Both the position numbers and the translations under genes were made by a program. The notes below the pieces were generated by a model. The model was not told the origin of the DNA and did not search any database. It worked only from the letters and a program-made list of their open reading frames with translations. Shown here piece by piece: positions 31,521-43,441 of a stretch of 64,000 nt of DNA. Source of the DNA: Agriotes lineatus. Taxonomy: Eukaryota > Arthropoda > Insecta > Coleoptera > Elateridae. Positions within the stretch are counted from its first letter, which is position 1, and each line of letters begins with the position of its first letter. The DNA lies in the NCBI GenBank assembly GCA_940337035.1, contig OW679203.1, forward strand, positions 74,849,061 through 74,913,060, read 5' to 3'.

Positions 31521-34500
31521 GGCACCTGCAGCATGCCCGTTCATACCGCAGTGCTAAAGGCTTCTCGCAACTATCTTCGAGCTGTGGAATGCCGGTGTTA
31601 GTTCCAGCTGCAGATACACCTTTTGGCTGCTTTTTACCCCTAAGAACACTATGGCGAAGCTCCCCAGAACTTAGCAGTAAGTGCCTGCTAAATTTACTTA
31701 TTTCAGTGGTTTTGCATTGACGATAAAGGAAATTGCGCGTAGATCTAGCAAAAGGCCTATGGTATTAATCACGCGCGTGGATCAAGTAATCTTCTTAGCT
31801 TATCAGTCACATTTGTGTTTCAATAAGGGAACTACTGAACCACGCATACAGTGTGTAGAATCTGCAATGCACTTATTTAATGCAATTCCATCTTGATCTT
31901 TCCACAAATTATTTTCAATTTTAACAGCTTGCAATACGACGATCAGACGCTTCTTTTATCAGCGTAGCCGCTAAAATGTTTGCTGCTGGAGTAAATTTTA
32001 ATACGTTGTCTTCTCTAATGTTGCGAGTTTTATTGAAATAATATTAGTTGTGATAATTTTAAATCTTCTTTTTCATCTATCTGTTTATTAGCTGCTTCTA
32101 ATTGTTGCCGCAAATAAAAACGTATCTAAACCATGTAAGACGCCATTTTCTATACATCTGTTTTTACAAACACTCGTTTCCCATGCAACAATATTTTTTG
32201 GAGTTGCTTTTGAACGTTTCCGTCGTGGTGTTGATTAACATTTGACAAAGTGTTACGATTGAAATTCAACATTACGGTACTAAACGCCCGTTTGTTACAA
32301 GTGAAAACGACATTTATAACATGAACGTATTGTTACAACTGGAAATTTTACAACTACGACATAATTGGGAAATACAAGAATCGTTTGTTACACCTACGTT
32401 ACGATGTCATATAACAAAGTTTGCCAAGTGTACTCAGTGGGCGGGCGAGGTTCATTACGATAATAGTTGATTAGGGCAACGACCTGTTAGTCTGAATGAA
32501 GATGTTAATTGCCTTAAGCGCCACGGACCGCAATTACACCTTACATAAGAGTACATAATAGAAAATACACATATATCTTGTCACATGCAAGAAACCATAA
32601 ATAAAAAGTGGCCAGGATTTAAATAACTTTGAATGTATTGTAATTACATATACATGTAAACAGGAGTCCTCAAATGTGCAACAAACACAACGGTTAGGTT
32701 TATATTTAATATTACCAAACGAGGAGTTTACCACCTGCGACCAAAATAACAACTGTTACCACGCCCAAATCTTGTTCACCAAATCTAAACAGTCCAGCCC
32801 CAGTTTACATTTAAAACTATGCTACTCACACCAAGCTATGAATAATCAAAATAATTATAATTAAACTGCGCCACTAAATGTTTGTCGAGGCGTATCACCA
32901 TAAAAACTAAATCGTAATACCTTGTAGTGGTGTTCGGGCGGTTCAATTGCAAAAGCAACGCCGAGACCAGCTAGAGCATCGTACAGCAAAAACAACCTTA
33001 ATGGTTGATATTGATGGGAGCTGGTTTAAGCGGTGTACCACGAAATTGTTGGGCACAATACTTACGTTGGGGGTGAAATCTTTTATATGGAGGTATGTGG
33101 GTTATAGATCCTCTAAATGACGAGCAGTAAGGGGGCGAACACGACGAAAATTGCGGATCCCTTGGTAATTGGGCACATTTGAACATTCCTTACTTAAATG
33201 TGCTACAAGGCGTATTTTTGTAAAACTACAGCAACATACGACGAAATATTCTTGACTACAAACTCCTACACGACCCCCAAATTGGAAATCAACCCACACA
33301 GAAGAATTGGGCTGATTAATTAAGCTTCCATCTACTTTGCGGTCTGTTTGGTAACTGTCAACAAAGAACACAACTAAATATCAGGTTCGCCACATATAAC
33401 AACTGAATTTGGACGGGGTCTCGAACATAAAAAGCTGCTCAGCAGCCGGACACAGTCCAAAATGCTTTGGAAAGAGGTGGAATATAAAAGTCACTCGCTA
33501 GCTCGTTCCTACAAGTAGATGCGCTATGGGTATAGCCACAAGGCGGATCGTCACGCAGGCTTAGAACAAGTTAAAACCTGTCGCTCGAAACCGTCTGAAC
33601 GGTGTCGAAGTTCGTTACAAGCAATGACGCAACTGGCTTAGAGAAAAGTTCCAAAACGAAATACAGAACGTGCCCTATGGGTTAGTAGTTGAGACGCCTA
33701 AGTCAAATTATAAAAATCGAGGCCGCAAAATAGAAATAATTGTGTTTGCAGGCCTGTGCAGTCATGTGACGGGTGAAATAAAAGGTGTCACTGGTTATCT
33801 AAATATTAACTTAATCTAAATGAACTGAATTTTGCGGTAAATACTAGAATTTTGCAGAGACTAGAATCTGGAATTGTCCTAACAAAAGAAAGCACATAAC
33901 AGCTATATTTTAAGAATCTATTAGAAATTAGAATATGAGAGAATACGCTCGAAGTAATTACTCATTACAATCTTGAATAAGAAAAATACATAATCTTCAA
34001 TGTTAAACTCCCACGTAGGGCAATTTGGTAACGTAGCGGAATTTGTCTCCATATGTATTCGTTTCCATGACTCGGACTAGAAATCAGTTTCTATAATGTT
34101 AAAATTAAAAGAGAAGTACGTCTTTAAAAACGAAATGTGAATATTTTTGCTGTAGGGAGGCATTGTTATTATTAAAGATGATCCGACGTCTTCCATATCA
34201 TCATGCACCTGTAATCCCATATATTAAGGCAACCTGAAAATTAACAAAAGTTTAACCAAATCTGAATAAATCTTACTTTTATCATTAAATATTTATCATT
34301 ACTTGCTCTATACAAAACAGTTGAAATTCAATCCCCTGTAAAAATTTTGGATTCTCATGGTGTATATTCGTCAGAATTTCTTTTTAAAAACGTCATCAGC
34401 TTTGCATATTTATTTATGTTGATATTATCGTAGATGATACAACAATATGTTATCATAAAATATTGGGCCCACGGTGTCGACGGCATATTTTTTCCTTTCT

Positions 34501-35180
34501 TCAGCGGTTAAGTATTCTGACTACTGATATAAGTGAGTTTGATCATCGGTCACGGTCAAGTTTTAAAAAATTAAAAGATGCGGAAGTGATGTAAAGCCCA
34601 TGTTACTACGGTGTGTAGCATGTAAAAGATCCCTTGCTACGGTTGAAATTCCTTAGTCTCGGCAAAATTCTAAGTAGGAATTTGACTATATGACCATATC
34701 AGTTGGTGTCTAATGTACCTGATATTTTGCATGCCTAGACCTTGTCCATAACAAGCAAACAAACAACGCAAGCATCACATTCTCGGTGCACGTTTGAGCC
34801 TTTCTATTGTTACACCAGTCTCGAAATCGGTTGTATGCTTTACCATACAACTCTCTAGAGTTAGAAGGTAACAAGTCCAAAACGGCCGTACCGACATCAT
34901 CTACTACTATTGCATTTTAAAACTGAATGTCTCAATAGGTATTGAAATCAATTTCAAATTTTCACAAATTATTGAAAACAATTTAATTAACAAATTTCTG
35001 TTGAAATTTGCAACGATTCAAAGGCCAGTAAATTTGACACAATTTGTAGTTAGTAGCTCGCTTAACCGCCGAACCCATATAGGGTGGGCCTTGACGCTTC
35101 ACGGCGTACACGTTGTCCATGGAGGTGACCGTCTTCCCCTTATATTAGAGTGCATCCCTGATGACGTTTTCGAGGAACAC
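31521..35180. other. Long stretch without a supportable gene
   Basis: AT-rich with scattered short open frames. The minus-strand frames at 32998-33371 are in two overlapping phases (FGGRVGVCSQEYFVVCC; SCSPPYCSSFRG) and could be one frameshifted relic, but I cannot name it. A somewhat GC-richer tract at 33420-33700 has no clear signal. Confidence 0.35.
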
Positions 35181-35300
35181 CTTCCTCTGTGGCCGAGCGG
35201 GACTAGGGGGTGGGTTGCTCCCGGACTGCGGCCAAGCGTTGAAATCACTCTCCCAGGCGCTGAAATCAAGTTCGAATCCCACCGCCTGAAATGTTCCTTT
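35181..35300 (+). repeat. tRNA-derived segment (Leu/Ser-type) or SINE head
   Basis: TGTGGCCGAGCGG (35188-35200) is a canonical A-box of type II tRNAs and GTTCGAATCCCACC (35270-35283) a canonical B-box, followed by TTTTT at about 35298. The distance (about 70 bases) is long, as in Leu/Ser tRNAs or their pseudogenes. The acceptor stem (CTTCCTC against GCCTGAAATG) does not pair well, so this is a tRNA pseudogene or SINE head rather than a working tRNA. Confidence 0.65.
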
Positions 35301-36125
35301 TTATTTGCAAATTAGCGTAATTTGCATTACCAAGTGTTTTCATTTATTGTCTCAGTATTGTTAGGAACGCTGAAACATTTTTACTCTTAGTTTAGTTTGA
35401 TCTTTCAAAATTTTTAGTATCATAACTTGTATTAAGAAGGAAGTTCTGAGTCCTTCGGTTAGGGTGTGCACATTCACTGGTTTTTCTCCACTATTGGAAA
35501 ACATAATTCTTCGACATCACTTATATCATCATCTTTTTGTTTGGTCTATCATGGTGCCACCATATTTACATTGTTTTTACTGTGAATATTTTGGTCCCTT
35601 ACTGTCATTATGCCTCCATTTTCTAATCAGACTTTGCAAGTGAAATACTGAACAGAGGAATACTTAATTCGGAGTTTTGCAGTTCTAACCAATTTATTTT
35701 AACATTTTAAATAATGTAGTCCCTCCATCTAACTCTTAAAATTTTATTAAGGTTCTGATATAATTACATATTTTAAAAATTAGCATTTTAGTTTTAACTT
35801 TAATAATTTTTGGCATTATTACTTCACGCTTAGCAGGTTAAAATAAATTTGTTAGATGTTCTACCACTACTAAAATAGTGTACGACCGTCACTGTAACAT
35901 TGGCAAAATATTGTGTATCTATATCAAAATGGCGTCAGGTTCTTCAACAACATTACATTGATGATTTAGTACTCGTAATACCCTAGCCCTAACAAAATGA
36001 ATTCATCGGTGCGAATAGAGTTAAATTTTTCATTTTTGCTCGGCAAAATAATGGAAACTAAAATAATAATCTAATTTTCCTGTTGAAAAAAATATGCAGA
36101 TATAGGCCATACATGTTTTCTATAT

Positions 36126-36131
36126 TTTATT
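36126..36131 (-). terminator. Poly(A) signal of gene B
   Basis: AATAAA on the minus strand, in the same place and context as in gene A. Confidence 0.7.
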
Positions 36132-36186
36132 TGTGAATTTTATACAGAGAAGTATAGGTGCAATGGCATCAGATCGACGTCACATC

Positions 36187-36920
36187 TTAGGTGGAACCTA
36201 AAACAGACACATTATTTAAATTTCAAAAAAGCACCTATAAATAAATAGATTGGAAAAGGTTGTGGTGTAAAAATTACGAAATATTACTATATTTGGCATT
36301 TAATTTTTATTCTCCTTGAAACTAGACTTTAAAAATGTTTGCTTCTGTAAATATAAAATCCTAACGATAATACAAAGGGTCCATAATTATTTTCTAATGT
36401 TTAGTGCAAAAGCTACTCGGATACATTGCATGTTTTCGCTGCATTAAAGATGACCGTAGAACAATAGTATGCTCATGCAACAAGTGTTATTAAATTTGTG
36501 ATATTTTCAACTCCGCATATGGCCTCGTTTTACTATTTTCATGAGTACTATTTGCACATGTTGCGTAAATAACTATTAAAAAACTAAGAAAGACTCTCTA
36601 ATATTACTCATGTAAAATAAATAAAATTTAAACAAATAAGTAAGTGATCTTACTACTGCCAGATGGTGGAGGTCCTGGCGGTGGACCACCTGGTGGAGGA
36701 GCGCCTCCTGGTGGAGGTCCTTGTGGTTGACCTTGGACAGCCAGCTGAAAAGTATGTTAAAATAATGATAATTTTACAGTTTTTAAAACAGCGTCGATAA
36801 CTCGAATGTGATTGCAATCACGTACTGAGCAATAAGTTGTGCAGTTATAAAAAACAAACTTACCCCAAGTACAAACACAAGAAGCAGAGTAAACATCCAC
36901 CCAAGCCCAAGAAACTTCAT
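36187..36920 (-). CDS. Gene B: secreted Pro/Gly-rich micropeptide, 52 residues
   Basis: Same three-exon build as gene A. Exon 1 is 36920-36864 (MKFLGLGWMFTLLLVFVLG, donor GGG|GTAAGT). Exon 2 is 36744-36654 (acceptor TTTTCAG, LAVQGQPQGPPPGG..., donor GTAAGA in phase 1). Exon 3 is 36197-36187 (acceptor TTTTAG, SST and stop). Against gene A, exon 2 has five base changes, all silent. Exon 1 has eight, six silent and two conservative (I to L, L to M) in the signal peptide. The mature peptide is identical, while introns differ in length (119 and 456 against 125 and 378) and sequence. This pattern is the mark of purifying selection on a translated product. Secreted, function unknown. Confidence 0.84.
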
Positions 36921-36951
36921 TTTGAATGCAGTTGTTAGCGAGGGATCACAA

Positions 36952-36957
36952 TATATA
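36952..36957 (-). promoter_or_regulatory. TATA box of gene B
   Basis: TATATA within CTGGTATATATTGT, at the same distance from the ATG as in gene A, with conserved flanks on both sides. Confidence 0.65.
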
Positions 36958-37308
36958 CCAGAAGCCTCCTATTGAACCAAAATCGTACCGTAACAAATCG
37001 CTTCCTCCACAAATAGCACTTCAAATTATAAAAATAAAATGCGTCATAGCATTTAAATGAAAATTGACGCTACTTATTTTAATTTATTTAACTGACATTA
37101 GCCTAAGCTTGTACTTGTACAATTACATATTTATATAAATAAATGTAGCAGTTTTTGTTATTTTTTGTAATCTAACAATACACGCCCTTGAGAAATGCGA
37201 ACCCTATTAATATAACTTTTGTTATTTGCCACTTCCATAGCTTAAACGAGTAGTATTAAAATTGCAACACTAATATATATTAGGTAACGATGTTACCATG
37301 ACATCTAC

Positions 37309-37408
37309 NNNNNNNNNNNNNNNNNNNNNNNNNNNNNNNNNNNNNNNNNNNNNNNNNNNNNNNNNNNNNNNNNNNNNNNNNNNNNNNNNNNNNNNNNNNN
37401 NNNNNNNN
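37309..37408. other. Assembly gap of 100 N
   Basis: Exactly 100 N, a conventional gap of unknown length. It truncates both the duplicated block on its left and the RT relic on its right. Confidence 0.99.
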
Positions 37409-38560
37409 GGAGTTTGGGGTCCCAGTTGATGATGGAGGTGAATGGACACCAAGGAAAGTGACAAAAGTAGATAGCTCTATTCTAGAGTTCCAGAATGTTA
37501 AGGCGACGGTTTTAAGGTCGAATTTGGGTCTGCTACAAACATGGCGATTACGAAACATAACAGCTTGCCCTTTGTTAGAGTTAGGTTTATTCTCCAACGT
37601 TGAAATGACGTGTTGGAGTCTCAAAAGTGAAGCAGATAGAAGATTGTAAGCGCGGGCGCTGGTGATGGCTTTGGCCCAGATTGCGGTACCACAAGGGTAC
37701 TGAAACCTAAACTTTGGGAAGAGTGGCCATCAAATGGTACAGCGGGCTGTGACTTGATGCTGAGACGAGAGGTGAAGCAGCCATTGATGATGCGAGCAAT
37801 GAAAGGGTGGACTTCAAAGTCGAAACGTTTAACGTTAACGCCAGATAAAAACATAGAAGCATTGCCCGGAGTTGGTGGCAAGAGCAGTGTCGGTGTGAAT
37901 CTGAGCAGAAAGTCCGTGGGGCTTCTTTGAGGGCGGAAATCGTACTGGATGACGGGGATGACGTTATGTATCTCTAGGAAATAGTGGAAGCGTAGAAACG
38001 AAGACGCTCTTAAATATTTTGCTCAAACTGTTGAGAAGAGTGATAGGGCGATAAGACGAAAGAAACTTGGAGTTCTTGCGAAGATTCGGTAGAATTTTTA
38101 TATTGACGGTTTTCTAAGCCAGTGGAAAGTAGCCGGAACGGAGATATCAGTTAAAAAGCAACTTGAGGATAGTGAGTGATAGTGATTGCGGAAAGTTGAC
38201 AAAGGTTTAGGCGAGTGAATCTGTCGTTTCTGAAAGTAGTGTTCTTGCCGAAGGCGACGGAGAAGGTTGATGCCGGGGATAGCTCAGAATGAGCGATTGC
38301 TGGGCACGATAGACTTCGCCATGAAGTTGTCGTGGGAAAGGTTGGTGCTCTTCGAGATGCAGCGAATCTGTTCTAGGGTGTCGGCAGAGATCTTGGTTTA
38401 TCTGACTACCATCGTAAAACTGAATTCCAGGAGAACGAGCCCCTTGAGGCTTTTTTAGATTTTGCTTTCTTGCAGTAGTCGACGCGGGAACATATTGCCC
38501 TGGAACGATGTTCTCGAAAGCGAGAGGTTCGATGACATTGAGGCGGTACCACTGGGTCTT
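37409..38560 (-). pseudogene. Jockey-like non-LTR reverse transcriptase relic
   Basis: Minus strand, from about 38195: LTILKLLFN, YLRSGYFPLA, KTVNIKILPN, SKFLSSYRPITLLNSLSKIFKSVF. Then HPVRFPPSKKPHGLSAQIH, ALATNSGQCFYVF and a decayed palm (37881-37650). Last come TAIWAKAITSARAYNLLSASLLRL, ENKPNSNKGQAVMF and VALTFWNSRIELSTFVTFLGVH, ending at the N gap. The order and motifs (SYRPI.LLNSLSKIF, TAIWA.S..A...LL) fit the Jockey clade. Many frameshifts. A GC-richer upstream stretch to 38560 is probably the preceding coding region. Confidence 0.8.
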
Positions 38561-40204
38561 GATTTGAGGATTCCTGGTGTTAATGAATTGTCTGTAGAAA
38601 GTTTGTTATTTTGACTACGTCACGCGACAAAATAACTTGAACAAATTCGCGAGTCGAAAGCAGGCACATCTTTTGAAGCTAGTTTGTGGAGGATTTTTTC
38701 CAAAAAACTACCAATATTGAATAAAGAATTTTCGAGCAAAATTATAACTCCAAGATGCATGTTCTGGATTACTTACAAAATATTGGTTTATTCTGTATGG
38801 GTATGCAATATATATAAAATTTTTATGCACAATGGTAGTTGAAATGACATCTTTGAAAAACAGTTACGGGAGATAGTCGCTACCAATGTATTAAGGGCGA
38901 ATGGTTTTGCTTGTAATTTTTTTACGAAAGTCTGTGGCTTTTGCAGGTTGACGAGACCAACTAACGTGATATAATTTCCTAAGTAAAGGATCCTGAATTT
39001 TTCGCTTAATCATAAGTGGTACCCGCTAGTCACTATCTACCCAAAATGTTCAGAGCAGGAGGCATTTGAGGGGTAGACTCCGTTTCAGTGCTTAGCTTAT
39101 GGGGAATGAAAATTTGATATTCTTTGAAAAGGCTTACATAATTTTGATCATTTTTTTCAATATATGTATTTCTCGCTTATAAATGTTCTTCCATGTCCAA
39201 TGTCCATGTCGAATCGGTTTATTTGTAAAATTGGAATAATGGTGCGAGAATTTGAAAAGAAAGGTGGACCTCAAAACATAAAAATAGAGAGTGTTATAAC
39301 ATGCATACAAGGCAAACTTACGGCCATTGTCATGCAGGCCCAAAAATGGTGAGGATACAAAATCCAAACAATCCATAAGGTCAGTCATAAATTTGTAATG
39401 ATAATGCAGCCGCTTCTCAGTTTTTCTATGAATTACTGAAACCAAAATTTGTTCAACACTATGGATACCAGCTCTTTATGATGCAATATTGTGCAATAGG
39501 AGGAAGGAAAATGTAGGAGATGGATGTATGAGAGAGATTTGAAAGCGGCACTCGGAACCCGCTTTTGAAGAGAGTGATCTTTGAGCTTCCCCACAGAACA
39601 GTGGCAAGGCCAGAAAGTTACTTTGGATGTGTGTAATGGCAGCCCCTGGCGTTTCTTGAAGTCCATCAGGGGGCAGCCTAATTCAGAATTCCGTTGGTAT
39701 CGAACTTGTGAAGCAGCTTCCCATTGTGTTTTACCGGCAGTTGCTGTTCTTTAATCTGTGTTGCAATTTTTGCCTTTTCCGTCAAAACAAGTGTTAATTT
39801 TTCCAAGGCTTAAGCTATACGTGAGACCCTACAAAAATTATAGCTGCCGAAAGTTCGTATCGATGGTTCTGCAAGCCCTAGTTGACGCATACGCGGATCT
39901 TATTTCAGACTTTTACATAGGCCAGCCTGTGGTATTAGGATTATATGGTGTGCTACGTAGAGGTTTAATTTTGATCAGTCCTGCGCATGACGTCAGCTTG
40001 CCAGCAAGCAGTAAGATCCTTCGTAATTACTAACTACCCGGGATGCAGAAATGCGTCGTGTGCGAACGGGTTATTAAACAATAGCTATTTAAGTAACAAG
40101 AAATGTAAGGGCCTATTAACATTTGAGGTAGAAAAGTACACGCCAAGACGCATCCGCGGCTTGTTGCCTGCCGAAAATTTCAATAAGCCATCCATTCCGA
40201 GTTA
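38561..40204. other. No gene seen
   Basis: AT-rich. A segment at about 39915-40000 (TGTGGTATTAGGATTATATG) has a diverged match on the minus strand at about 43960-44050 (GTGGTGTTAGGATTATATG), ending in GACGTCAGCTTG in both. This is an unclassified interspersed repeat. Confidence 0.35.
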
Positions 40205-40213
40205 TCTTATATA

Positions 40214-40951
40214 CAGTGAGCGCCAAAAAGCATTGGTCAGTTTCAATACCTAATAAAAACCCATACACTTCACCTATGGAATCAATGATAATTTCTTCAT
40301 AAATAGGAAACTTGGGAGTTTTGTTTCAATGTTTGACATCCTCCGAAAGTGACAGTTTGGTGTGCTGTTTCACCGTCAAAGATTGTCGGGGCTTATTTTT
40401 TCGAGGAAATTGGTGAAACGGTAACGGTTACATCTCAAAGACATTACATGCTTCAAAGATCTTTTTATCGCAAATAGAGGAGGAGATAGTAAATGAATAT
40501 TGGTTTCAACAGGACGGTGCTACAAATTACACCGTAAGAATTAATACGAATCTCCTACGACAATCGTTTCCAAATAAACTGATTTCTTGCTATGGTGACC
40601 TTCATTAGCCCTCGAGATCGCAGGACATAACCACTCCTGATTTTTTCTTTGGGATTACTTGAAGAGCAGAGTATTTACAAGAAAGATAAGGAATCTGGAA
40701 AAGCTTAAAATGTTTATTCGGGAAAATATTGAAGCTATACTGCAGGATATGCGGCAACGTGTGATGAGAGATTTCGGCCACCGTTTAAAAGAGTGCATTC
40801 AACAAGAGGGGAGTCATTTAACCGACAGCATTTTTCATAAGTGAATCTCCCATTCTTAGTCTTTAAGAAATAGTTCTGATTAACTGTGTAATTTAAGCAA
40901 ATAAATTGTTATTACAAATTGAAACTGACCAATGCTTTTTGGCGCTCACTG
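40214..40951 (+). mobile_element. Deletion-derived mariner, 738 bp, perfect 34-bp TIRs
   Basis: CAGTGAGCGCCAAAAAGCAT at the left end recurs in exact reverse complement at the right; arms match for 34 bp. TA flanks both sides (40212-40213, 40952-40953). The inside keeps the C-terminal half of a mariner transposase on the plus strand: FFEEIGETVTVTSQR, EYWFQQDGATNYT, LLRQSFPNKLISCYGD, DFF, then the open frame 40659-40844 with a typical RRIRNLEKLK...HLTDSIFHK end. The N-terminal DNA-binding half is missing and frames are broken. Perfect ends suggest it moved recently with help from another copy. Confidence 0.93.
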
Positions 40952-41353
40952 TATATTTCTAAAAGTCCTGACTGGCTCACCCACTCATCAACGCCCAGCC
41001 CAAACCCTTGGACCTAGAAAGCTAAAATTTTGCACATAGGTTTCCCTTATGACGTATACAAGGAATAAGGAAGGATATTTCGAAATTCAACCCCTAAAGG
41101 AGTAAAATGGAGGTTCTAATTTTGTATGGAGAAATAATATTAAATAGACATTTCGACTTGAAACTTCGTAGGAGTACTCCTAAAAACAAATAAGCAAATA
41201 CGTATTTTGTGATTTTCCGAAAATTAACCCCTTAGGGGGTAAAATGGGGTAAATAAGCCTAAAATACGATATGGGTGTCGTTATTGAGGATTTTTGGGAT
41301 GTTGGTTGAGAAAATGGCATTTATTTTTAAGTCCAAGACGGTGGACATGACAT

Positions 41354-41600
41354 AAGGAAAGGGACGGGACGGGACGGGACGCGACTGAACGGGACGGGAC
41401 TGGACGGAAAGGGACGGGACGGAACGGGACGGAACAGGACGGAACGGGACGGAAAGAAAAGCGATGGGATGGAAGGGGAGGGGACGGGACGTAACGGGAA
41501 GGGACGGGACTGGACGGGAAAGGAAGGGACGGGACGGGAAGGGACGAGACGGGACAGGATGAGACGGTACGGAGACGGGGACGAGGACGGGGACGGGGGG
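41354..41600. repeat. GGGAC-type pentanucleotide satellite inside Helitron 1
   Basis: About 45 degenerate GGGAC/GGAAC/GGACG units on the plus strand. A shorter version (43224-43370) is in Helitron 2, so the array expands and contracts between copies. The Pro/Ser/Arg-rich open frame on the minus strand is a repeat artefact. Confidence 0.9.
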
Positions 41601-42129
41601 ATGGGATGACAGAAAATAATTAGTCATTATTTAATACACAAATAACGAACCTCCCGCGAACGAAGTCGCAGGTAACAGCTAGTCTTATTATATTTTTCCC
41701 GCTGATTATCGAAATTTTCCTAGATTTAAAAAAATATTGTTTGGTTTGTCATATGTCACCAGTATAAATTTTCGTGAGTCGTGTTACCTGTGAGTGTCAC
41801 GTGTCACATACACACTTGCAATTATAAACAAAACGTTTAAGTCTGCATTTTGAGTTGTAAATTGTATTATCCTAGGAACTTAATAATAATATTAAGCTTC
41901 GTTGTCTAGGGAAAGCAGCAAACAAATATAATCGCTGACCTACATGTTCTGTTACTAAGGTTGTATCACTGAAGTACATGATCGACAGCGAGAAAAATCG
42001 TTAATGAATAAAATGGTTGTTGGAAAACACAAGTCTCCGTTACCTTTGCAAAAGGTATTATTTTAAGTAACCGCTGCTTAACACATTTATATTTTTACCT
42101 CTTCGATAAGTATAACATCGATTATTTAA

Positions 42130-42802
42130 TAGCATACAAACTCAATCAGGATGTAGTGGAAAACTTTTTTCCTCCATTCGAGGTATGGGTGTCACCAATG
42201 ATCATCTGGATCCACTTCAAATCAAGTACAGAATTCGGTGGTTCGTACTGGGACGACATTCATTGTCTATATTTACAATGAACAGAAATACCGAAGAGGA
42301 TACCGAGTTGTGTTTAACTGCACAGTTTTTTGCAGATACCATTGAATCTTCAGAATTAGAAAACAATGATGTTGGATGATGATTTAAATATTCATACAAA
42401 TAGTAAGTACCCTGCTAGGAGATTATCTTTCGTTGAACCAGAGTATGAATCCGAAGTTATGTTTCCTCAATCTGAAATATCTACTTTCCATAAAACTCCA
42501 TTTGAATATACTTTAAATGTCTTGAATTCAAATCAAGTTTCTGCGAATCTTAGTATACAGGGCTTAAAGTACATAGCAGGATATGTAGATTACAGACATA
42601 AATATAAATATAAAGATTTACATTTGGGCGGAGCTACAAGAAAACTTGATATTTCGAGAAGTCCGGATTGGATCCAGTTTCTTTTAAAAAGGCATTTAAT
42701 GTATCATAGTGAAGAATTTATGCAATTAGCTCGAATTATGGACACACACTTTAGACGTTTACATGGTGAATTGGTTGATGCGGTTGTCAATAACCTTAAT
42801 TA
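42130..42802 (+). pseudogene. P-element-type transposase relic, first part
   Basis: Plus strand reads YKLNQDVVENFF near 42135, then 42185-42379 (GVTNDHLDPLQIKYRIRWFVLGRH, NTEEDTELCL, FFADTIE), then 42366-42802 (LNVLNSNQVSANLSIQGLKYIAGYVDYRHKYKY, SPDWIQFLLKRHL, HSEEFMQLARIMDTHFRRLHGELVDAVVNNLNYL). These are the C-terminal half signatures of P-element/THAP9-like transposases (NDHP.PLQFKYR.R, LKYIAGY, F...HG). Two frame changes. It is interrupted by Helitron 2 and continues at 43442. Confidence 0.85.
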
Positions 42803-43441
42803 TCTATATTATATAAAACTGAAAGTCCTGACTCACTCATTCACTCACTCATCAACGCCCAGCCCAAACCCTTGGACCTAGAAAGCTGAAATTTTGCACA
42901 GAGGTTTCCTTTATGATGTATACAAGGAATAAGGAAAGATATTTCGAAATTCAACTCCTAAAGGGGTAAAATGGGGGTTCCAATTTTGTATGGAGAAATA
43001 ATATTAAATAGACATTTCGACTTGAAACTCCGTAGGAGTACTCCTAAAAACAAATAAGCAAACACGTATTTTGTGATTTTCCGAATATCAACCCCTTATG
43101 GGGTAAAATGGGGTAAATAAGCTTAAAATACGATATGGGCGTCGTTATTGAGGTTTTTTGGGACGCTCATTGCGAAAATGGCATTTATTTTTAAATCCAA
43201 GACGGTGGACATGATATAAGGAAAGGGACGGGACGGGACTGGACGGGACGGAAAGCGAAGGGACGGAACGGGACGGGACGGGATGGAACGGTACGGAGAC
43301 GGGGACGGAGAAATGGACGGGGACGGGGAAGGGGATAGGATGGGATGGGATGGGATGGGATGGGATGACAGAAAATAAATAGTCATTATTTAACACACAA
43401 ATAACGAACCTCCCGCGAACGAAGTCGCGGGTAACAGCTAG
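42803..43441. mobile_element. Non-autonomous Helitron copy 2, 639 bp
   Basis: Starts TCTATATT after A and ends CTAG before T, with the 3' hairpin CCCGCGA/TCGCGGG (43412-43431) ten bases from the end. Inserted between A and T with no target duplication, exactly as Helitrons do; joining the flanks restores NNLNYLN in the P-element frame. No Rep/helicase. Confidence 0.92.

Larger units (their letters stand above)
35478..37308. repeat. Duplicated block, copy 2 (contains gene B)
   Basis: Aligns in order and orientation with 21769-23315 from the ATTCTTCGACATCAC region through the peptide gene to GATGTTACCATGACAT, where it runs into the N gap at 37309. The true right end of the duplication is therefore hidden. 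Confidence 0.85.
40205..41682. mobile_element. Non-autonomous Helitron copy 1, interrupted by a mariner
   Basis: The right end is a Helitron 3' end: a short hairpin (CCTCCCGCGAACGAAGTCGCAGG), then TAACAGCTAG ending CTAG at 41682, followed by T. The left end TCTTATATA at 40205 is preceded by A. The body matches copy 2 (42803-43441) closely, from GTCCTGACT and CAACGCCCAGCCC through the GGGAC repeat to the end. It encodes no Rep/helicase. The mariner at 40214-40951 sits nine bases inside the 5' end. Confidence 0.88.

Noticed and set aside
33102..33371. Minus-strand Cys-containing frame next to a second shifted frame
   Set aside because: I could not match it to a family, and the adjoining frame needs a frameshift; too weak to call a gene.
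35181..35300. Possible working tRNA
   Set aside because: The A- and B-boxes are good, but the acceptor stem does not pair and no proper anticodon arm is evident.
37270..37624. Open frames crossing the N gap
   Set aside because: Their length depends on 100 unknown bases; only the part from 37409 upward, as an RT relic, is meaningful.
41259..41627. Pro/Ser/Arg-rich minus-strand frame of 122 codons
   Set aside because: Pure translation of the GGGAC satellite inside a Helitron.
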